Notes: generated from the letters alone by a model not told the origin. A DNA stretch of 64,000 bases from Pseudogracilibacillus sp037071985 (GCF_037071985.1 NZ_JAXHDF010000001.1:310001-374000), one strand, 5' to 3'; counted from the stretch's first letter, positions 1-9,152 are shown. Numbers and translations: made by a program.

Positions 1-1332
1 TAAGAAGTCATATACTTCTTCATCATCTTCCATCTTTAAATATAATTCTTTTCCATTATAATGAAAATTCGACTGTTCAATTAAATTCATTATATGTTGT
101 TCTTTACGAACATCGCGAATAATTATTTGTTTCTCTTTCTTTTTGGTAAATGGTTCTAGCTCAAACGGCCCGTAATGATACGTAAGTTGACCAACAATCA
201 CATTATTTTCTTCATGTAAATATAGTTTTGCTTGTAAAGGGTATTCAATAATGTCTTTCGCGATCTCTTCCTCTATATTAATATCAGAGGCCTGCTTAAG
301 TACTGGCAAAGCTTCCGAGAAAAATGTATCTGCATTCTCATGTGAAATAGGAAGTTCATGATTCCGAATGCCAAGTCGTCTAATCTGACGCATCACATTT
401 AATTGGCTGTCTGTCGGGAAATAAAATACTCCTTCTTGGAAGACAAAATTATATTCTGGAAAATACTTTATTCCTTCAACACCATTCATTTTTAACAACA
501 ACTGTTTATCCTTATCTTGGTTTACTGAAAAAGAAACCGGAAATTCATTTTTTTTAATTTCAATTTCCTGATAATATTGGTTACCAATTTCCACTAGTAA
601 ATTTCGTTCTTTTATTTTCTCCAATAGTTGAAAAAAAGACATTGGAGGAATGAGAAACTCTCGTCTATCATAGGCGTTCTCCACATCATAACTGCGATCT
701 GTAAACAGATCTCCTGTTTGAATAAACTCTTGAAGTGTTTCTAGAATGTCCATATCCTGTTTTAAAAAATAATAGCTATCCGGATCGTAACTGAAATTTT
801 TCGTAAAATAGTGTTCTTCATGCTGTAACACATGCTGTAAAAATTCTCGAACACTTCGAATCACATAACAATGATCAATTCCTGTTTTCAACTCTAACCA
901 TATTTTGTTCGTCTGGTCCAACTTTAAATAATACTCCACTTTCATTGGTGTTTTATCAAGGATTTTTTCCGTTGTTGGCTGACTCTCACCTAAAAGAATC
1001 CCTTCTATAAACTCATGTGTATCTTGAGTATTCCAATCTCTAATGGATCGTTGGTTAGCTATTTCCAACATTACCGCCGCAAGATGCTTACATGAATGAT
1101 GCGTATTAAAGGCCGGACATTCACAATACGTTCTAATTCTTCCTTCATTCAGTTTAGTTAAATCAACTTCAACATAATATAGTTCCGACCCTTCTACCTC
1201 AGCAAACCAAGCTTCAGAGTGTTTATTATAACTAAGTCCCAGTACTCTTTTTTTCTTATAATAAATCAGACCTTGCTCATAAATATGAGCAGAAAATAAT
1301 CGTTGAACTTGATTTCGACTAATTGTTTTCAC
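1..1332 (-). CDS. SWIM zinc-finger / SNF2-associated helicase, N-terminal 444 residues (runs off window)
   Basis: The gene enters from the left edge and reads leftwards, so only its N-terminal 444 codons are visible. It starts at GTG 1332 behind AAAGGTTAGG; no upstream ATG fits. Around residues 69-84 is a SWIM zinc-binding pattern, C-E-C, nine residues, then C-K-H. The rest resembles the SNF2-helicase-associated domain (about residues 100-440) that in Bacillaceae precedes a SWI2/SNF2 ATPase. In that family the protein is about 1,000 residues and acts as a cytoplasmic DNA-dependent ATPase. The ATPase motifs themselves lie outside the window, so the helicase call rests on domain order. The MFS gene ends 29 nt upstream on the same strand, so the two may be cotranscribed. 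Confidence 0.75.
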   Translation of the reverse strand, partial: MKTISRNQVQRLFSAHIYEQGLIYYKKKRVLGLSYNKHSEAWFAEVEGSELYYVEVDLTKLNEGRIRTYCECPAFNTHHSCKHLAAVMLEIANQRSIRDWNTQDTHEFIEGILLGESQPTTEKILDKTPMKVEYYLKLDQTNKIWLELKTGIDHCYVIRSVREFLQHVLQHEEHYFTKNFSYDPDSYYFLKQDMDILETLQEFIQTGDLFTDRSYDVENAYDRREFLIPPMSFFQLLEKIKERNLLVEIGNQYYQEIEIKKNEFPVSFSVNQDKDKQLLLKMNGVEGIKYFPEYNFVFQEGVFYFPTDSQLNVMRQIRRLGIRNHELPISHENADTFFSEALPVLKQASDINIEEEIAKDIIEYPLQAKLYLHEENNVIVGQLTYHYGPFELEPFTKKKEKQIIIRDVRKEQHIMNLIEQSNFHYNGKELYLKMEDDEEVYDFL

Positions 1333-1361
1333 TGATTGATACCTAACCTTTATAGTTTTTT

Positions 1362-2549
1362 TTACATAGACCGGATTTGCCGCCTACCAGATAAAACGAT
1401 AAACAGATAATAAACAAAAGCGAGAAATACCGAACCTGCAGAAACAAGATAAATGATTCCATAACCATACATAAATGCTAGCTGTCCAAAAATCATTGCT
1501 CCAATCCCTACTCCTAAATCAAAAAAGGAAAAAAACGTTGCATTTGCCATCCCTTTTCTATCTTGCGGTGCTTTATCGACTGCCCATGCCTGTAAAGCTG
1601 GCTGAACTGTACCAAACCCTAACCCATACAGGGAACCTGCGATAATCAGCGTCGTCATATTTGGAAGCCATGACAGTAATAGCATTGCAATAAAAATTAA
1701 GATCGTTCCAGGTGGAATAACAAACAAATCTCCTTTTTTGTCATAGATCTTACCTGCGAAAATTCGCGATAACATTAAAAAGAGAGCATAAAAAATGAAA
1801 TAAAGTTGAATACCGCCAATATCTTTTTCAGCAGCATAAAGTGGGAGAAAGGAGGCAATCCCTCCAAAAGTTAACGTAATAAAAAATAATAAGATCGATG
1901 GGTTTATTGCTGTTTTTTCAATCACATCAAATCTGGCAATCTTTGTTTTATGTGGAGATTCATCCACTTTTTTATACTTAATATTTAATGCGAGTAAAAA
2001 AGCGATAAGCCCGAGCCCGGCACAGAGTAAAAATAATTGCGGAAAAGAAAGCACACCTGCTAAAGTCAATCCCAACGCGGGACCAATAGCTAAAGCCATA
2101 TTTCCAGACAACCCGAAATATCCCATTCCTTCCCCACGACGTTTCGGTGGGATCAGATCAGTAGCAATCGTTCCGGATGCAGTAGTGGAAAACCCCCAAC
2201 CGATCCCTTGAATAATTCGCATTACGATTAAAAGAGCCATTCCAGTAATAAATCCAAACGTACCGACAGAAATGACAAACAGAACTAAGCCAAATAAATA
2301 AACTGCACCTCTACCTTTCGTTTCAAGTGCATGGCCGGCATAAGGGCGAAATAGTAATGCAGAAAACGTAAAGATTCCTACAATTATACCAATAATTTGA
2401 TCACTGCCCCCGAGTTCGTTAATAAAAATCGGAAGTGTTGGCAATGTCATTTGAAAACCTAAAAAAATAAAAAAGTTCGCAATCCAAATGAATGCGAAAT
2501 CTTTGGAAAAAATTTTGTTATCATTGAAACTCTCTGCATTCGATTTCAT
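1362..2549 (-). CDS. MFS transporter, 12-TM multidrug-type exporter
   Basis: A 395-residue major facilitator protein with about 12 hydrophobic segments. The loop after TM2 carries the MFS motif A-like stretch GHALETKGRG, and the second half has a matching AGKIYDKKGD. A proline/glycine-rich motif near residues 145-165 (GLSGNMALAIGPALG) fits the antiporter motif C of drug:H+ antiporters. These point to proton-driven efflux of a small molecule; the substrate cannot be read from sequence. The start ATG at 2549 follows a very good ribosome site (AGGAAGGAG). Its stop lies 29 nt before the SWIM-domain gene on the same strand. Confidence 0.85.
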   Translation of the reverse strand: MKSNAESFNDNKIFSKDFAFIWIANFFIFLGFQMTLPTLPIFINELGGSDQIIGIIVGIFTFSALLFRPYAGHALETKGRGAVYLFGLVLFVISVGTFGFITGMALLIVMRIIQGIGWGFSTTASGTIATDLIPPKRRGEGMGYFGLSGNMALAIGPALGLTLAGVLSFPQLFLLCAGLGLIAFLLALNIKYKKVDESPHKTKIARFDVIEKTAINPSILLFFITLTFGGIASFLPLYAAEKDIGGIQLYFIFYALFLMLSRIFAGKIYDKKGDLFVIPPGTILIFIAMLLLSWLPNMTTLIIAGSLYGLGFGTVQPALQAWAVDKAPQDRKGMANATFFSFFDLGVGIGAMIFGQLAFMYGYGIIYLVSAGSVFLAFVYYLFIVLSGRRQIRSM

Positions 2550-2934
2550 GTAACTCCTTCCTTTCCTAAATAATAGTATACATGATTAAAAAACCATTTT
2601 GAAAGATAACAACTTCAATTAACAAATATATCCTCTTAAAAGGAAGGCTAAAACTTAAGAAACCATTCTCACTCAAATCTAGGCGATTGCAAGACTTAAG
2701 ATAGAGAGGCAGCGCGAGAATATTGTAATTTGAACAATAGTATGCCGAATGATGAGATAGTCAATGATCCAAAGTAGCAGTAAGCTCGCTTAGTCGATTT
2801 CCGCAATATAGCACATGAGTAACAGAATGAAATTCTTTCAATCATTAGTTCAGATGGCAATGAACACTGAGAGAAAGAAATCAGTTCGTAACGGAAAGCG
2901 ACAAGGCGTATTTATCTGTTCTTTAAAACGGGTA

Positions 2935-3068
2935 GCGCTGTTATAATTCGTCTTCCGCCGATAAAATTGCCCAACCCGCCGATATAGACATTCACACCGC
3001 CGTTATTAGAAGGATTTCCGCCGATAAAACGGATAGCGCCGTTATCAAAAGTAGCACCGCCGATATTT
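2935..3068 (-). repeat. Seven-unit array of ATCGGCGG-type core, 21-bp period
   Basis: On the minus strand the core ATCGGCGG, or the variant ATAACGGCG, recurs seven times. On the plus strand CCGCCG-like cores start at 2935, 2955, 2976, 2997, 3018, 3036 and 3057, giving spacings of 20, 21, 21, 21, 18 and 21 bp. The sequence between cores is not conserved. A longer array of the same kind lies at 15124-15358. The rest of this 589-bp intergenic stretch (2550-3138) shows no gene or other structure that I can support. Confidence 0.85.
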
Positions 3069-3138
3069 TATAACAGCTGAATGAATAATCTATATTGCTT
3101 TACCACCTATTTAAAATGTTGTAGCACAGTCTAAGATG

Positions 3139-3741
3139 TTATTTTTTCTTTTTACTAATAACTCCGCAAGCTACTCTTTCTCCCGCATTTCCGGCTGGTT
3201 GTGATACATAATCATCTGGATTAGAATGAATCATCAGAGCAGTTCCTTCATCAGTAAATAATGAATTAGGTTTCCCTTTCTCCAATGTAATTTGATTATT
3301 AATTACTAACTGCTCTACAATCCCATCTTCATTTACTTCTAAATTTTCCATGTCACCTGCATGAGGGCCCCTAGGATTATCGAATCCATGTTCTTTCCCT
3401 TCAGGATTATAATGTCCCCCGGCAGACTCGAAATCAGGTGTTTCGCAAATTCCTTTTTCATGGATATGAAAACCATGTTCACCTGGGATTAAATGATGAG
3501 CATTAACTGCAATATGAACTCCATCTTCATCCTCGACAAATGTGGCTGTACCAACTTCTACTCCTTCTTGATCCATTAATTCTACCTCAAAAGGTTTTAC
3601 TTCGTTACTCTCTTTATCCACTTCAATCGCTTCATCTTGTTTCACTTGTTCCCGCATTTCAGGCTCTTTCGGTCTATGTTGACAAGCCGCAACTATAAGC
3701 ACTGCGATGAATAATAAAAGATATATACGATATTCTTTCAT
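3139..3741 (-). CDS. sodC: Superoxide dismutase [Cu-Zn], secreted lipoprotein
   Basis: A 200-residue extracytoplasmic Cu/Zn superoxide dismutase. Residues 1-20 are a lipoprotein signal ending in the lipobox V-A-A-C20, so it should be anchored outside the membrane. All metal ligands of the family are present: copper H92, H94, H110 and H172; zinc H110, H118, H127 and D130; disulfide cysteines C99 and C192; active-site arginine R189. This differs from B. subtilis YojM, which is known to lack two copper ligands, so this copy is probably enzymatically active. Start ATG 3741 follows TAGGAGGGG. An acidic linker (residues 25-50) separates lipid anchor and domain. The gene appears monocistronic. Confidence 0.93.
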   Translation of the reverse strand: MKEYRIYLLLFIAVLIVAACQHRPKEPEMREQVKQDEAIEVDKESNEVKPFEVELMDQEGVEVGTATFVEDEDGVHIAVNAHHLIPGEHGFHIHEKGICETPDFESAGGHYNPEGKEHGFDNPRGPHAGDMENLEVNEDGIVEQLVINNQITLEKGKPNSLFTDEGTALMIHSNPDDYVSQPAGNAGERVACGVISKKKK

Positions 3742-3819
3742 TTCTTACCCCTCCTATTTAATTACCTAATATCATGTTAGACAATCTGCGTAAAATTAAA
3801 CATTTTTATAAATATGTAA

Positions 3820-3872
3820 TTGACTTCTGTTTATACTGGTCATATACTGTATATAATGATATAAACAGTATA
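3820..3872 (+). promoter_or_regulatory. Promoter with GntR (YtrA-type) operator dyad
   Basis: A sigma-A promoter, TTGACT (3820-3825), 17 bp, TATACT (3843-3848), precedes the ABC operon. Starting at the -10 is a dyad with perfect arms TATACTGT (3843-3850) and ACAGTATA (3865-3872); most of the 14-bp centre also pairs. The operon encodes a YtrA-type GntR repressor, so autoregulation by this site is the natural inference. A partial third half-site, TATACTGG, lies at 3832-3839. Confidence 0.75.
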
Positions 3873-3890
3873 ACAGTTGGAGGTATTTAA

Positions 3891-4613
3891 ATGGAAACGT
3901 GGAAACAAGCGCTATGGTTAGCAAAGTTTGAACTTAGAAAGTCTGCTGTTAATATTTTCTCATGTTGGATTGTTCTTTCTATATTCGCCTTTATTTACTT
4001 AACTAGTTTCAAAAACTATTTAGAATCAAATTACGTCGGGTTTGATATTTTCTTTTTGTTTATATTTATTTTTGCGCCTTTTTGGTTACGTCCTAAACAT
4101 TTTCAATATAAAAAAATAAGCGGTCATGTTTATGCCTCATCGACCTTAGTGATGCAAACTCAATTGCCTATTCCCAAAATAGCACTTGCAAAAAGTCGAC
4201 TGCTCATTTATATAGCTTACTTTCTTCCTTATACATTAACTGCTTTTACTTTTTATTACTTACTGGATAGTTCGTTTCGAGCTCAAATTGATCCACAAAC
4301 GTATATTATTTTTGTCCTTATCTGGATCTGTTACGGCCTGTATTTTGGAATTTCTTTACCTGCCAGTGATGCTGGAGATTTTATGAATACTAAGACAGTC
4401 TTTTATTATTTTTTATTGACTTTTGCAATCATTATGGCCCTATTTTTACTTTTTTATCTTGTATTTGGATATGGAATTGTCGCTTGGACTCTTATGTTAG
4501 CCCGAGAATGGCCGATCCCAACTATTTTTATTTCCGTTCTCTTGACTACGACCAGCTGGAAATATTGGATATCTCATATGGAAAAATCAATAAAAAAATT
4601 AGACTATTACTAA
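3891..4613 (+). CDS. ABC transporter membrane protein 1
   Basis: A 240-residue hydrophobic protein with about six predicted membrane segments and a lysine-rich C-terminus (KKLDYY). It is a paralogue of the next gene: both begin with WKQA..LAKFEL and end with KK.DY, and hydrophobic segments and loops line up along the length. In YtrA-regulated operons such proteins form the membrane part of an exporter with the ATPase encoded downstream. No substrate is evident. Start ATG 3891 follows TTGGAGGT. It is the first gene of a four-gene operon. Confidence 0.75.
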   Translation: METWKQALWLAKFELRKSAVNIFSCWIVLSIFAFIYLTSFKNYLESNYVGFDIFFLFIFIFAPFWLRPKHFQYKKISGHVYASSTLVMQTQLPIPKIALAKSRLLIYIAYFLPYTLTAFTFYYLLDSSFRAQIDPQTYIIFVLIWICYGLYFGISLPASDAGDFMNTKTVFYYFLLTFAIIMALFLLFYLVFGYGIVAWTLMLAREWPIPTIFISVLLTTTSWKYWISHMEKSIKKLDYY

Positions 4614-4626
4614 GGAGAGTGATCTC

Positions 4627-5340
4627 ATGTCGGCTTGGAAACAAGCATTTTTGCTTGCAAAGTTTGAACTAAAGCATTCATTGAAACAATTCCCGTTATT
4701 AGCTCTTGGGTTTATCGTGATTTATTTATTGATCACCTCAATTAGTCCAAATTATTTTAAAGAGGCAACGATGGGATTAGACTTTTTCTTTACCCTGACA
4801 TTTAGTGGATTTCTTTCACAACTTGCTCGACCAAAGGACTTTCAATTGCAAAAATTTAGAAGTATTCAGTATGCTGCACCCTTTCTTACTGCTTTAAACA
4901 AATTAGCAATTAAACAAGAAGTGATTGTTAAATATCGATTTATCACTTATTTTGTTCTATTGCTTTTATCAAATGGCCTGATGCTGATTCTTCTTTATCC
5001 GTCCTTTCAATCGGTAATGACGTTACATGCTTATATTGCATTTTCAGTAATGTGGTTTTGTTTTGGAATCTATATTGGATGTGTTACACCTGCTTTTGAA
5101 ATCAGCTCCAATTTAGGTTGGAGTATCTTTTATGGATGTTTTATTGGATTTGGTTTATTCCTTTTCTATTTGTTCGCTTTTTATAAATGGTATAAAAACG
5201 GGCTCATTACCTGGACGATAGATATCGCTAGTCAATATCCGGTTATTTCTATTATTGTTTCACTTATTCTTTCTATTATCGGTTGGAATTTTTGGATGAA
5301 AATCATGCTTAATAAAGTGAAAAAGACAGATTACTTATAA
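4627..5340 (+). CDS. ABC transporter membrane protein 2 (paralogue of the preceding gene)
   Basis: A 237-residue membrane protein with about six hydrophobic segments, similar along its length to the gene 13 nt upstream (shared WKQA and AKFEL at the N-terminus, matched positions for RPK.FQ, and a C-terminal KK.DY). The pair probably forms a heterodimeric permease for the ATPase at 5750-6598. Start ATG 4627 follows AAGGAGAG. The two copies have diverged strongly, so the duplication is old. Confidence 0.75.
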   Translation: MSAWKQAFLLAKFELKHSLKQFPLLALGFIVIYLLITSISPNYFKEATMGLDFFFTLTFSGFLSQLARPKDFQLQKFRSIQYAAPFLTALNKLAIKQEVIVKYRFITYFVLLLLSNGLMLILLYPSFQSVMTLHAYIAFSVMWFCFGIYIGCVTPAFEISSNLGWSIFYGCFIGFGLFLFYLFAFYKWYKNGLITWTIDIASQYPVISIIVSLILSIIGWNFWMKIMLNKVKKTDYL

Positions 5341-5354
5341 AGGAGGCGGAAGAA

Positions 5355-5747
5355 GTGAAACTACCTATTCAATTATCTAAAGATTCACGAGAGCCAATTT
5401 ATCATCAAATTGAACAACAATTAAAAGCACTAATTGCCGGTGGGCATTTGTCGGCTGGAGTTGCTCTGCCTTCTATCCGTGTCCTATCAAAAGAATTAGA
5501 GGTGAGTGTTATTACGACGAGAAGAGCATACCAAAACTTAGAAAACGATGGATTTATTAAAACAATTCAAGGTAAGGGAACCTTTGTTGCAGAATTGGAT
5601 ACCTCTCTTAAACAAGCAACAAAAGAGGCTGCCGTTTTTGATGTATTTCATCAAGCAATAGAAACAGCGCTTAGCTATGACTATACAACAGAACAGATTG
5701 AGGAAATATTCCAAACGACATTACAGAAAACAGAAAGGAGAAACTAA
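5355..5747 (+). CDS. GntR-family regulator, YtrA subfamily
   Basis: A 130-residue regulator with the compact YtrA architecture: an N-terminal winged helix (about residues 10-75, with the motif LPSIRVLSKELEVS) and a short helical tail for dimerisation, without a large effector domain. YtrA proteins repress their own ABC transporter operons, often responding to cell-envelope antibiotics. The GTG start at 5355 follows AAGGAGGCGG. It is third in the operon, between permease and ATPase genes. The dyad at 3843-3872 is its likely target. Confidence 0.88.
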   Translation: MKLPIQLSKDSREPIYHQIEQQLKALIAGGHLSAGVALPSIRVLSKELEVSVITTRRAYQNLENDGFIKTIQGKGTFVAELDTSLKQATKEAAVFDVFHQAIETALSYDYTTEQIEEIFQTTLQKTERRN

Positions 5748-5749
5748 TC

Positions 5750-6598
5750 ATGAATAACTTTCTTTCAATAAAAGACGTTTCCAAAGAAATCGATAATTTT
5801 AGTCTCGGACCAATTAATTTAACCATTGAGCCGGGAACAGTAACAGCCTTAGTGGGCGATAATGGATCAGGGAAAAGTACATTATTAAAGATGATTATGA
5901 ATCTTGTAAATGCTGACTCGGGAACGATTGAAGCATTTGGTCAATTCATTCATGAACAAAAAGAAGATTGGAAGAAGTTTATTGCCTATCAGCCACAGAC
6001 AGTAATCGGTTTCGATGCCTTTTCAGGTAATGACTTAAGGGAGCTTATTTCACGCTGGTACCCGAACTGGGATCAGAAGCTATTTATCCAAATGGTCGAG
6101 GAATTGAAAATTCCATTAGATAAAAAATTTATTAATTTATCCCAAGGTGTACAACAAAAGTTAACTTTAGCACTTACTCTACCAAGAAATACTAAACTGT
6201 TAATCTTGGATGAGCCAACAAGTTTTATGGATATTCCTTCAAAAAATTTAATTATCGATATACTTACGGAATGGATGGAAGAAGAAGATCGTTCGATTAT
6301 TTTAGCTAGCCATCAAGCTGAAGATATTAAAAAGCTTGCAGATTATATTGTGGTGTTGCGCAGCGGAAAACAATTGGACACTGTAGAAAAAGACGTACTA
6401 GTCGAAAGATATCGTAAATATTGGTTCCCTAATAAACTGCAAGGCTCACCTATTCCGGGAGAGATTTCGCGATCTGGGAATGAAATTATTTCAAATGACG
6501 CTATTCTTACAGAAAAGTATTTTATAGAGCATCATATGCAACCAATAAATAATTCTGCGTTGGAACTAGAGGAAATTATTACATTACTCTTATCATAA
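5750..6598 (+). CDS. ABC transporter ATP-binding protein
   Basis: A 282-residue ABC ATPase. Walker A is GDNGSGKS (about residues 36-43), the Q-loop is YQPQ, the signature is LSQGVQQK, Walker B runs LLILDEPTS, and the switch histidine is in ASHQ. About 70 residues after the nucleotide-binding domain form an unrecognised C-terminal extension. It begins 2 nt after the GntR stop, with AAAGGAG as ribosome site, and should power the two permeases encoded upstream. The likely role is export or detoxification. Confidence 0.9.
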   Translation: MNNFLSIKDVSKEIDNFSLGPINLTIEPGTVTALVGDNGSGKSTLLKMIMNLVNADSGTIEAFGQFIHEQKEDWKKFIAYQPQTVIGFDAFSGNDLRELISRWYPNWDQKLFIQMVEELKIPLDKKFINLSQGVQQKLTLALTLPRNTKLLILDEPTSFMDIPSKNLIIDILTEWMEEEDRSIILASHQAEDIKKLADYIVVLRSGKQLDTVEKDVLVERYRKYWFPNKLQGSPIPGEISRSGNEIISNDAILTEKYFIEHHMQPINNSALELEEIITLLLS

Positions 6599-6692
6599 AA
6601 TGAAAAGAATAACTTCTACAAAACTAGGTTCAGTTACGGGAGAGAAATAAGCAAAAAACATTGAAATAGCACCTTAATAGATAGATATTTTG

Positions 6693-6736
6693 ACAACAAA
6701 ATATAGCACAAAAATTCTCTGTGCTATTTTTGTTGT
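6693..6736. terminator. Intrinsic terminator between ABC operon and VOC gene
   Basis: Long inverted repeat ACAACAAAA.TATAGCACA / TGTGCTAT.TTTTGTTGT around a 9-nt loop. It sits about 95 nt after the ABC operon and 38 nt before the end of the convergent VOC gene, so it may serve both directions. Confidence 0.7.
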
Positions 6737-6773
6737 TATTTCATCTGAGCGCGCCCTTTTGCTGAATCTTGTC

Positions 6774-7136
6774 TTATATTTCTTGGATCATTTCTACTCT
6801 ATTGCCAAAAGGGTCCCTAAATTCAAATCGATCATAACCTGGAATAGGTATTCCTTCAATTACTTGAATATCATTTTGTTCTAGCACACTTTTCCAGTAT
6901 GAAATATCATTTACCAAATAAGCTAAATGCGCCTTTGTTGTTAATCTATCAAAACCATCTTCGGTACCTACGTGAACCTCTCTATTCCCGACCTTCAACC
7001 AAAATCCTCCACGCCCCTTAAGTGACTTCGGCTTTTCTATTTCTTCTAAGCCTAATACATTGCAATAAAACTGTTTTGCTTCCTTTTCTGCCCCATTCGG
7101 AATAGTTATCTGTGCATGATGCAATCCAAGAATCAT
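6774..7136 (-). CDS. VOC-family (glyoxalase-like) protein
   Basis: A 120-residue single-module vicinal oxygen chelate protein. It has the two beta-alpha-beta-beta-beta halves typical of the family: the first starts LHHAQITIP, the second ends RFEFRDPFGNRVEMI, with the usual DPFGN.VE signature. Possible metal ligands include H7 and the E of VEMI. The family covers glyoxalases, antibiotic-binding proteins and thiol transferases, so the substrate remains open. Start ATG 7136 follows AGGAGGGAT. It stands alone on its strand. Confidence 0.82.
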   Translation of the reverse strand: MILGLHHAQITIPNGAEKEAKQFYCNVLGLEEIEKPKSLKGRGGFWLKVGNREVHVGTEDGFDRLTTKAHLAYLVNDISYWKSVLEQNDIQVIEGIPIPGYDRFEFRDPFGNRVEMIQEI

Positions 7137-7485
7137 GTGAATCCCTCCTATGTATTAATAGCTTGACTGTAACACTATAAAATAACTTTTCTAAAAAAAT
7201 GTTTTGTTTATTGAATTCATAAGAGTGACAACGGCGATCGATTGTCGAAATGTTAAAACTCACTTTTATAAGGCATGGTTCTATTATTAAATAAAACTAA
7301 TAAGAGTACTTTTTAATTTACATACTACGTGAGAAATCCAACAAGCAAAATGTTGCAATGGGAACAATACGACCGACAGCAGATTGGGAACTGGTTCGGA
7401 ATTACACCGATTGGAGAATGTCGGAATGAATGAATACAAATCAATATTTTTTATTTGAATTACAGCTACCTTTTCCAATACTGGG
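7137..7485. other. Intergenic stretch, no gene seen
   Basis: About 350 bp between the VOC gene and the histidine kinase gene. Reading frames here lack ribosome sites and protein-like composition. The part next to 7136 should hold the VOC promoter. No clear terminator was found for the kinase gene. Confidence 0.5.
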
Positions 7486-8403
7486 TTAAACCAACCATTT
7501 CCGAAAGGATACGTCAATCGTAAATTCATCTTCATGAACATCGGCAACTACTTTACCGTTTTGTTTATTAATCAGCTGTTGAACAATATGCAGGCCTAAT
7601 CCGAGCTGCCCTCCAGTTCGACTAGTATCCATCCTAAATGTTCGATCAAAAATTCGATGGAGTTCTGTACGATCAAACTCATCAATATCATTGATTACTC
7701 TTAACCGTATATAGTCTTTTTCTTCAATCAAGTTAATGGTTACATAGCTTTTTGCATACCGCAACGAATTTTGAATAATGTTTGTCACAATTCGATTTGT
7801 AGCTTTCTTGTCAGCAAAAATAGGAGAAACGGGAGTTTCATCTACATGGATCTTTAACTGATTTTTTTCAAAATCATTGTAGAATAGTAGCATAGCATCT
7901 ACGATAATTTGATCTAAAAACTGCTGTTCCATGATCAGTTGCTTGTCAGTTGAGTCAATTTGTGAGAACTCATAGAATAAATCGACCATCATGGTGAGAT
8001 TGTCAATTTTCCTTTGAATAATAACTAAAAACTCTTTCCTTTCTTCCTCAGATAAAGTGGGGTCATGTAACATTTCCGAAAATCCTTTCATCGATGTTAA
8101 AGGCGTTCTAAAATCATGAGAGATATTTGTTATTTCTTTCTTTAGACGTTCTTCTCTCTTTTGCGTGTGTTGTTGATCTTGCTTGAATAAATGAATAAGC
8201 TGATTGATTTTCGTAATAAATCGAATTAGGCTTTTACTATGCGTATTTGTGCGAACCAATTCATTTGTACCGAAATTTTCTATGATTTCCTCTAATTGTT
8301 TCGTCATCCTTCTAATATCCCAATGAAAGAGCAGAAGCATCCCGATACAAACAGTTAATAGAAAAATCAAAATAATGATTATCAACCAGCTACTCACTTT
8401 CAT
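7486..8403 (-). CDS. Sensor histidine kinase
   Basis: A 305-residue kinase with a single N-terminal hydrophobic segment (about residues 5-28) and no sizeable extracellular domain. The HisKA box is ITNISHDFRTPLTS (about residues 91-104), followed by an N box (NIIQNSLRYA) and a G box (GGQLGLGLHIV). A kinase this short outside the membrane may sense through its partner transporter, as in bacitracin or lantibiotic detoxification modules. It is the last gene of an operon in the order regulator, ATPase, permease, kinase. Start ATG 8403 follows AAAGGATG. Confidence 0.9.
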   Translation of the reverse strand: MKVSSWLIIIILIFLLTVCIGMLLLFHWDIRRMTKQLEEIIENFGTNELVRTNTHSKSLIRFITKINQLIHLFKQDQQHTQKREERLKKEITNISHDFRTPLTSMKGFSEMLHDPTLSEEERKEFLVIIQRKIDNLTMMVDLFYEFSQIDSTDKQLIMEQQFLDQIIVDAMLLFYNDFEKNQLKIHVDETPVSPIFADKKATNRIVTNIIQNSLRYAKSYVTINLIEEKDYIRLRVINDIDEFDRTELHRIFDRTFRMDTSRTGGQLGLGLHIVQQLINKQNGKVVADVHEDEFTIDVSFRKWLV

Positions 8404-8417
8404 TCATCCTTTCTTCA

Positions 8418-9152
8418 TCAATCAATATTCTGTTTGGCGAATCCTTTTACCCCTATTAGTAAAGAAATTACTGAAACCAAGATACCGGTAACCCAATGAC
8501 GATAATCGAATTGAGCAGAATTATTCATAAAGCTCATTAAGTTTTCGTTTAATAGCGTACTTGGATTATAATCAAACAAAGTATTATCGAACAGTATGTA
8601 TAACAGATCATCAGAAAAAACATAAATGAATAGGAATATGATAATGATATAGACTTCACTGACCTTAAGCATTTTCAACGTATGAATCATAAAAAATCCA
8701 CTGAGCACAATCGGTATCATGTTTGAACTAGCTATCAAAAAATTGCTAACTGACTGTTCTTCACTAGCAAATAGATTTTCTCCTAATGCAATGGTTAAGA
8801 GCAAACCAATTACACATTGCAACAGAAAGTAACTTAAAGTTAGGATAAGCTTTGACCAAAAGATCGTGTGCCGAGAGACACCAAAGGATACAAATTGTTT
8901 GATTAGAGACATATCCTTCCCCGTGAGAGCCGAATTAAAGAGTAATCCTACAATCATAATTAGTAGAGTTCCACTAATTACGTTCGAATAAAAAAACATA
9001 CTGGTTGCATAAGGGAAATTGGGATCCAGATGTTGAGAATAGTATAAGACAACAGCTGCTGCAGCGATTAACAATAAACAAATCACACTCGTTATATAAA
9101 GACCTTTTTTACGGAGCAAACGATAATGTTCACTTTTCATATAATTAATCAT
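8418..9152 (-). CDS. ABC transporter permease of the two-component-linked module
   Basis: A 244-residue membrane protein with about six predicted helices and a short polar N-terminus (MINYMKSEHYRLLRKKG) like that of lantibiotic-immunity permeases. It overlaps the ATPase gene by 4 nt (stop and start share ATGA-type sequence), so the two are translationally coupled. Together with the ATPase it probably exports, or removes from the membrane, a peptide antibiotic. The substrate is inferred only from the operon type. Confidence 0.8.
   Translation of the reverse strand: MINYMKSEHYRLLRKKGLYITSVICLLLIAAAAVVLYYSQHLDPNFPYATSMFFYSNVISGTLLIMIVGLLFNSALTGKDMSLIKQFVSFGVSRHTIFWSKLILTLSYFLLQCVIGLLLTIALGENLFASEEQSVSNFLIASSNMIPIVLSGFFMIHTLKMLKVSEVYIIIIFLFIYVFSDDLLYILFDNTLFDYNPSTLLNENLMSFMNNSAQFDYRHWVTGILVSVISLLIGVKGFAKQNID

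Noticed and set aside
2935..3068. Short regular repeats as a CRISPR array (also 15124-15358)
   Set aside because: Conserved cores are only 8-10 bp, the period is 21 bp with no 20-40 bp spacers, and no cas gene is present.
7287..7547. 86-codon frame near the histidine kinase gene
   Set aside because: It overlaps the kinase 3' end out of frame and lacks a start signal.
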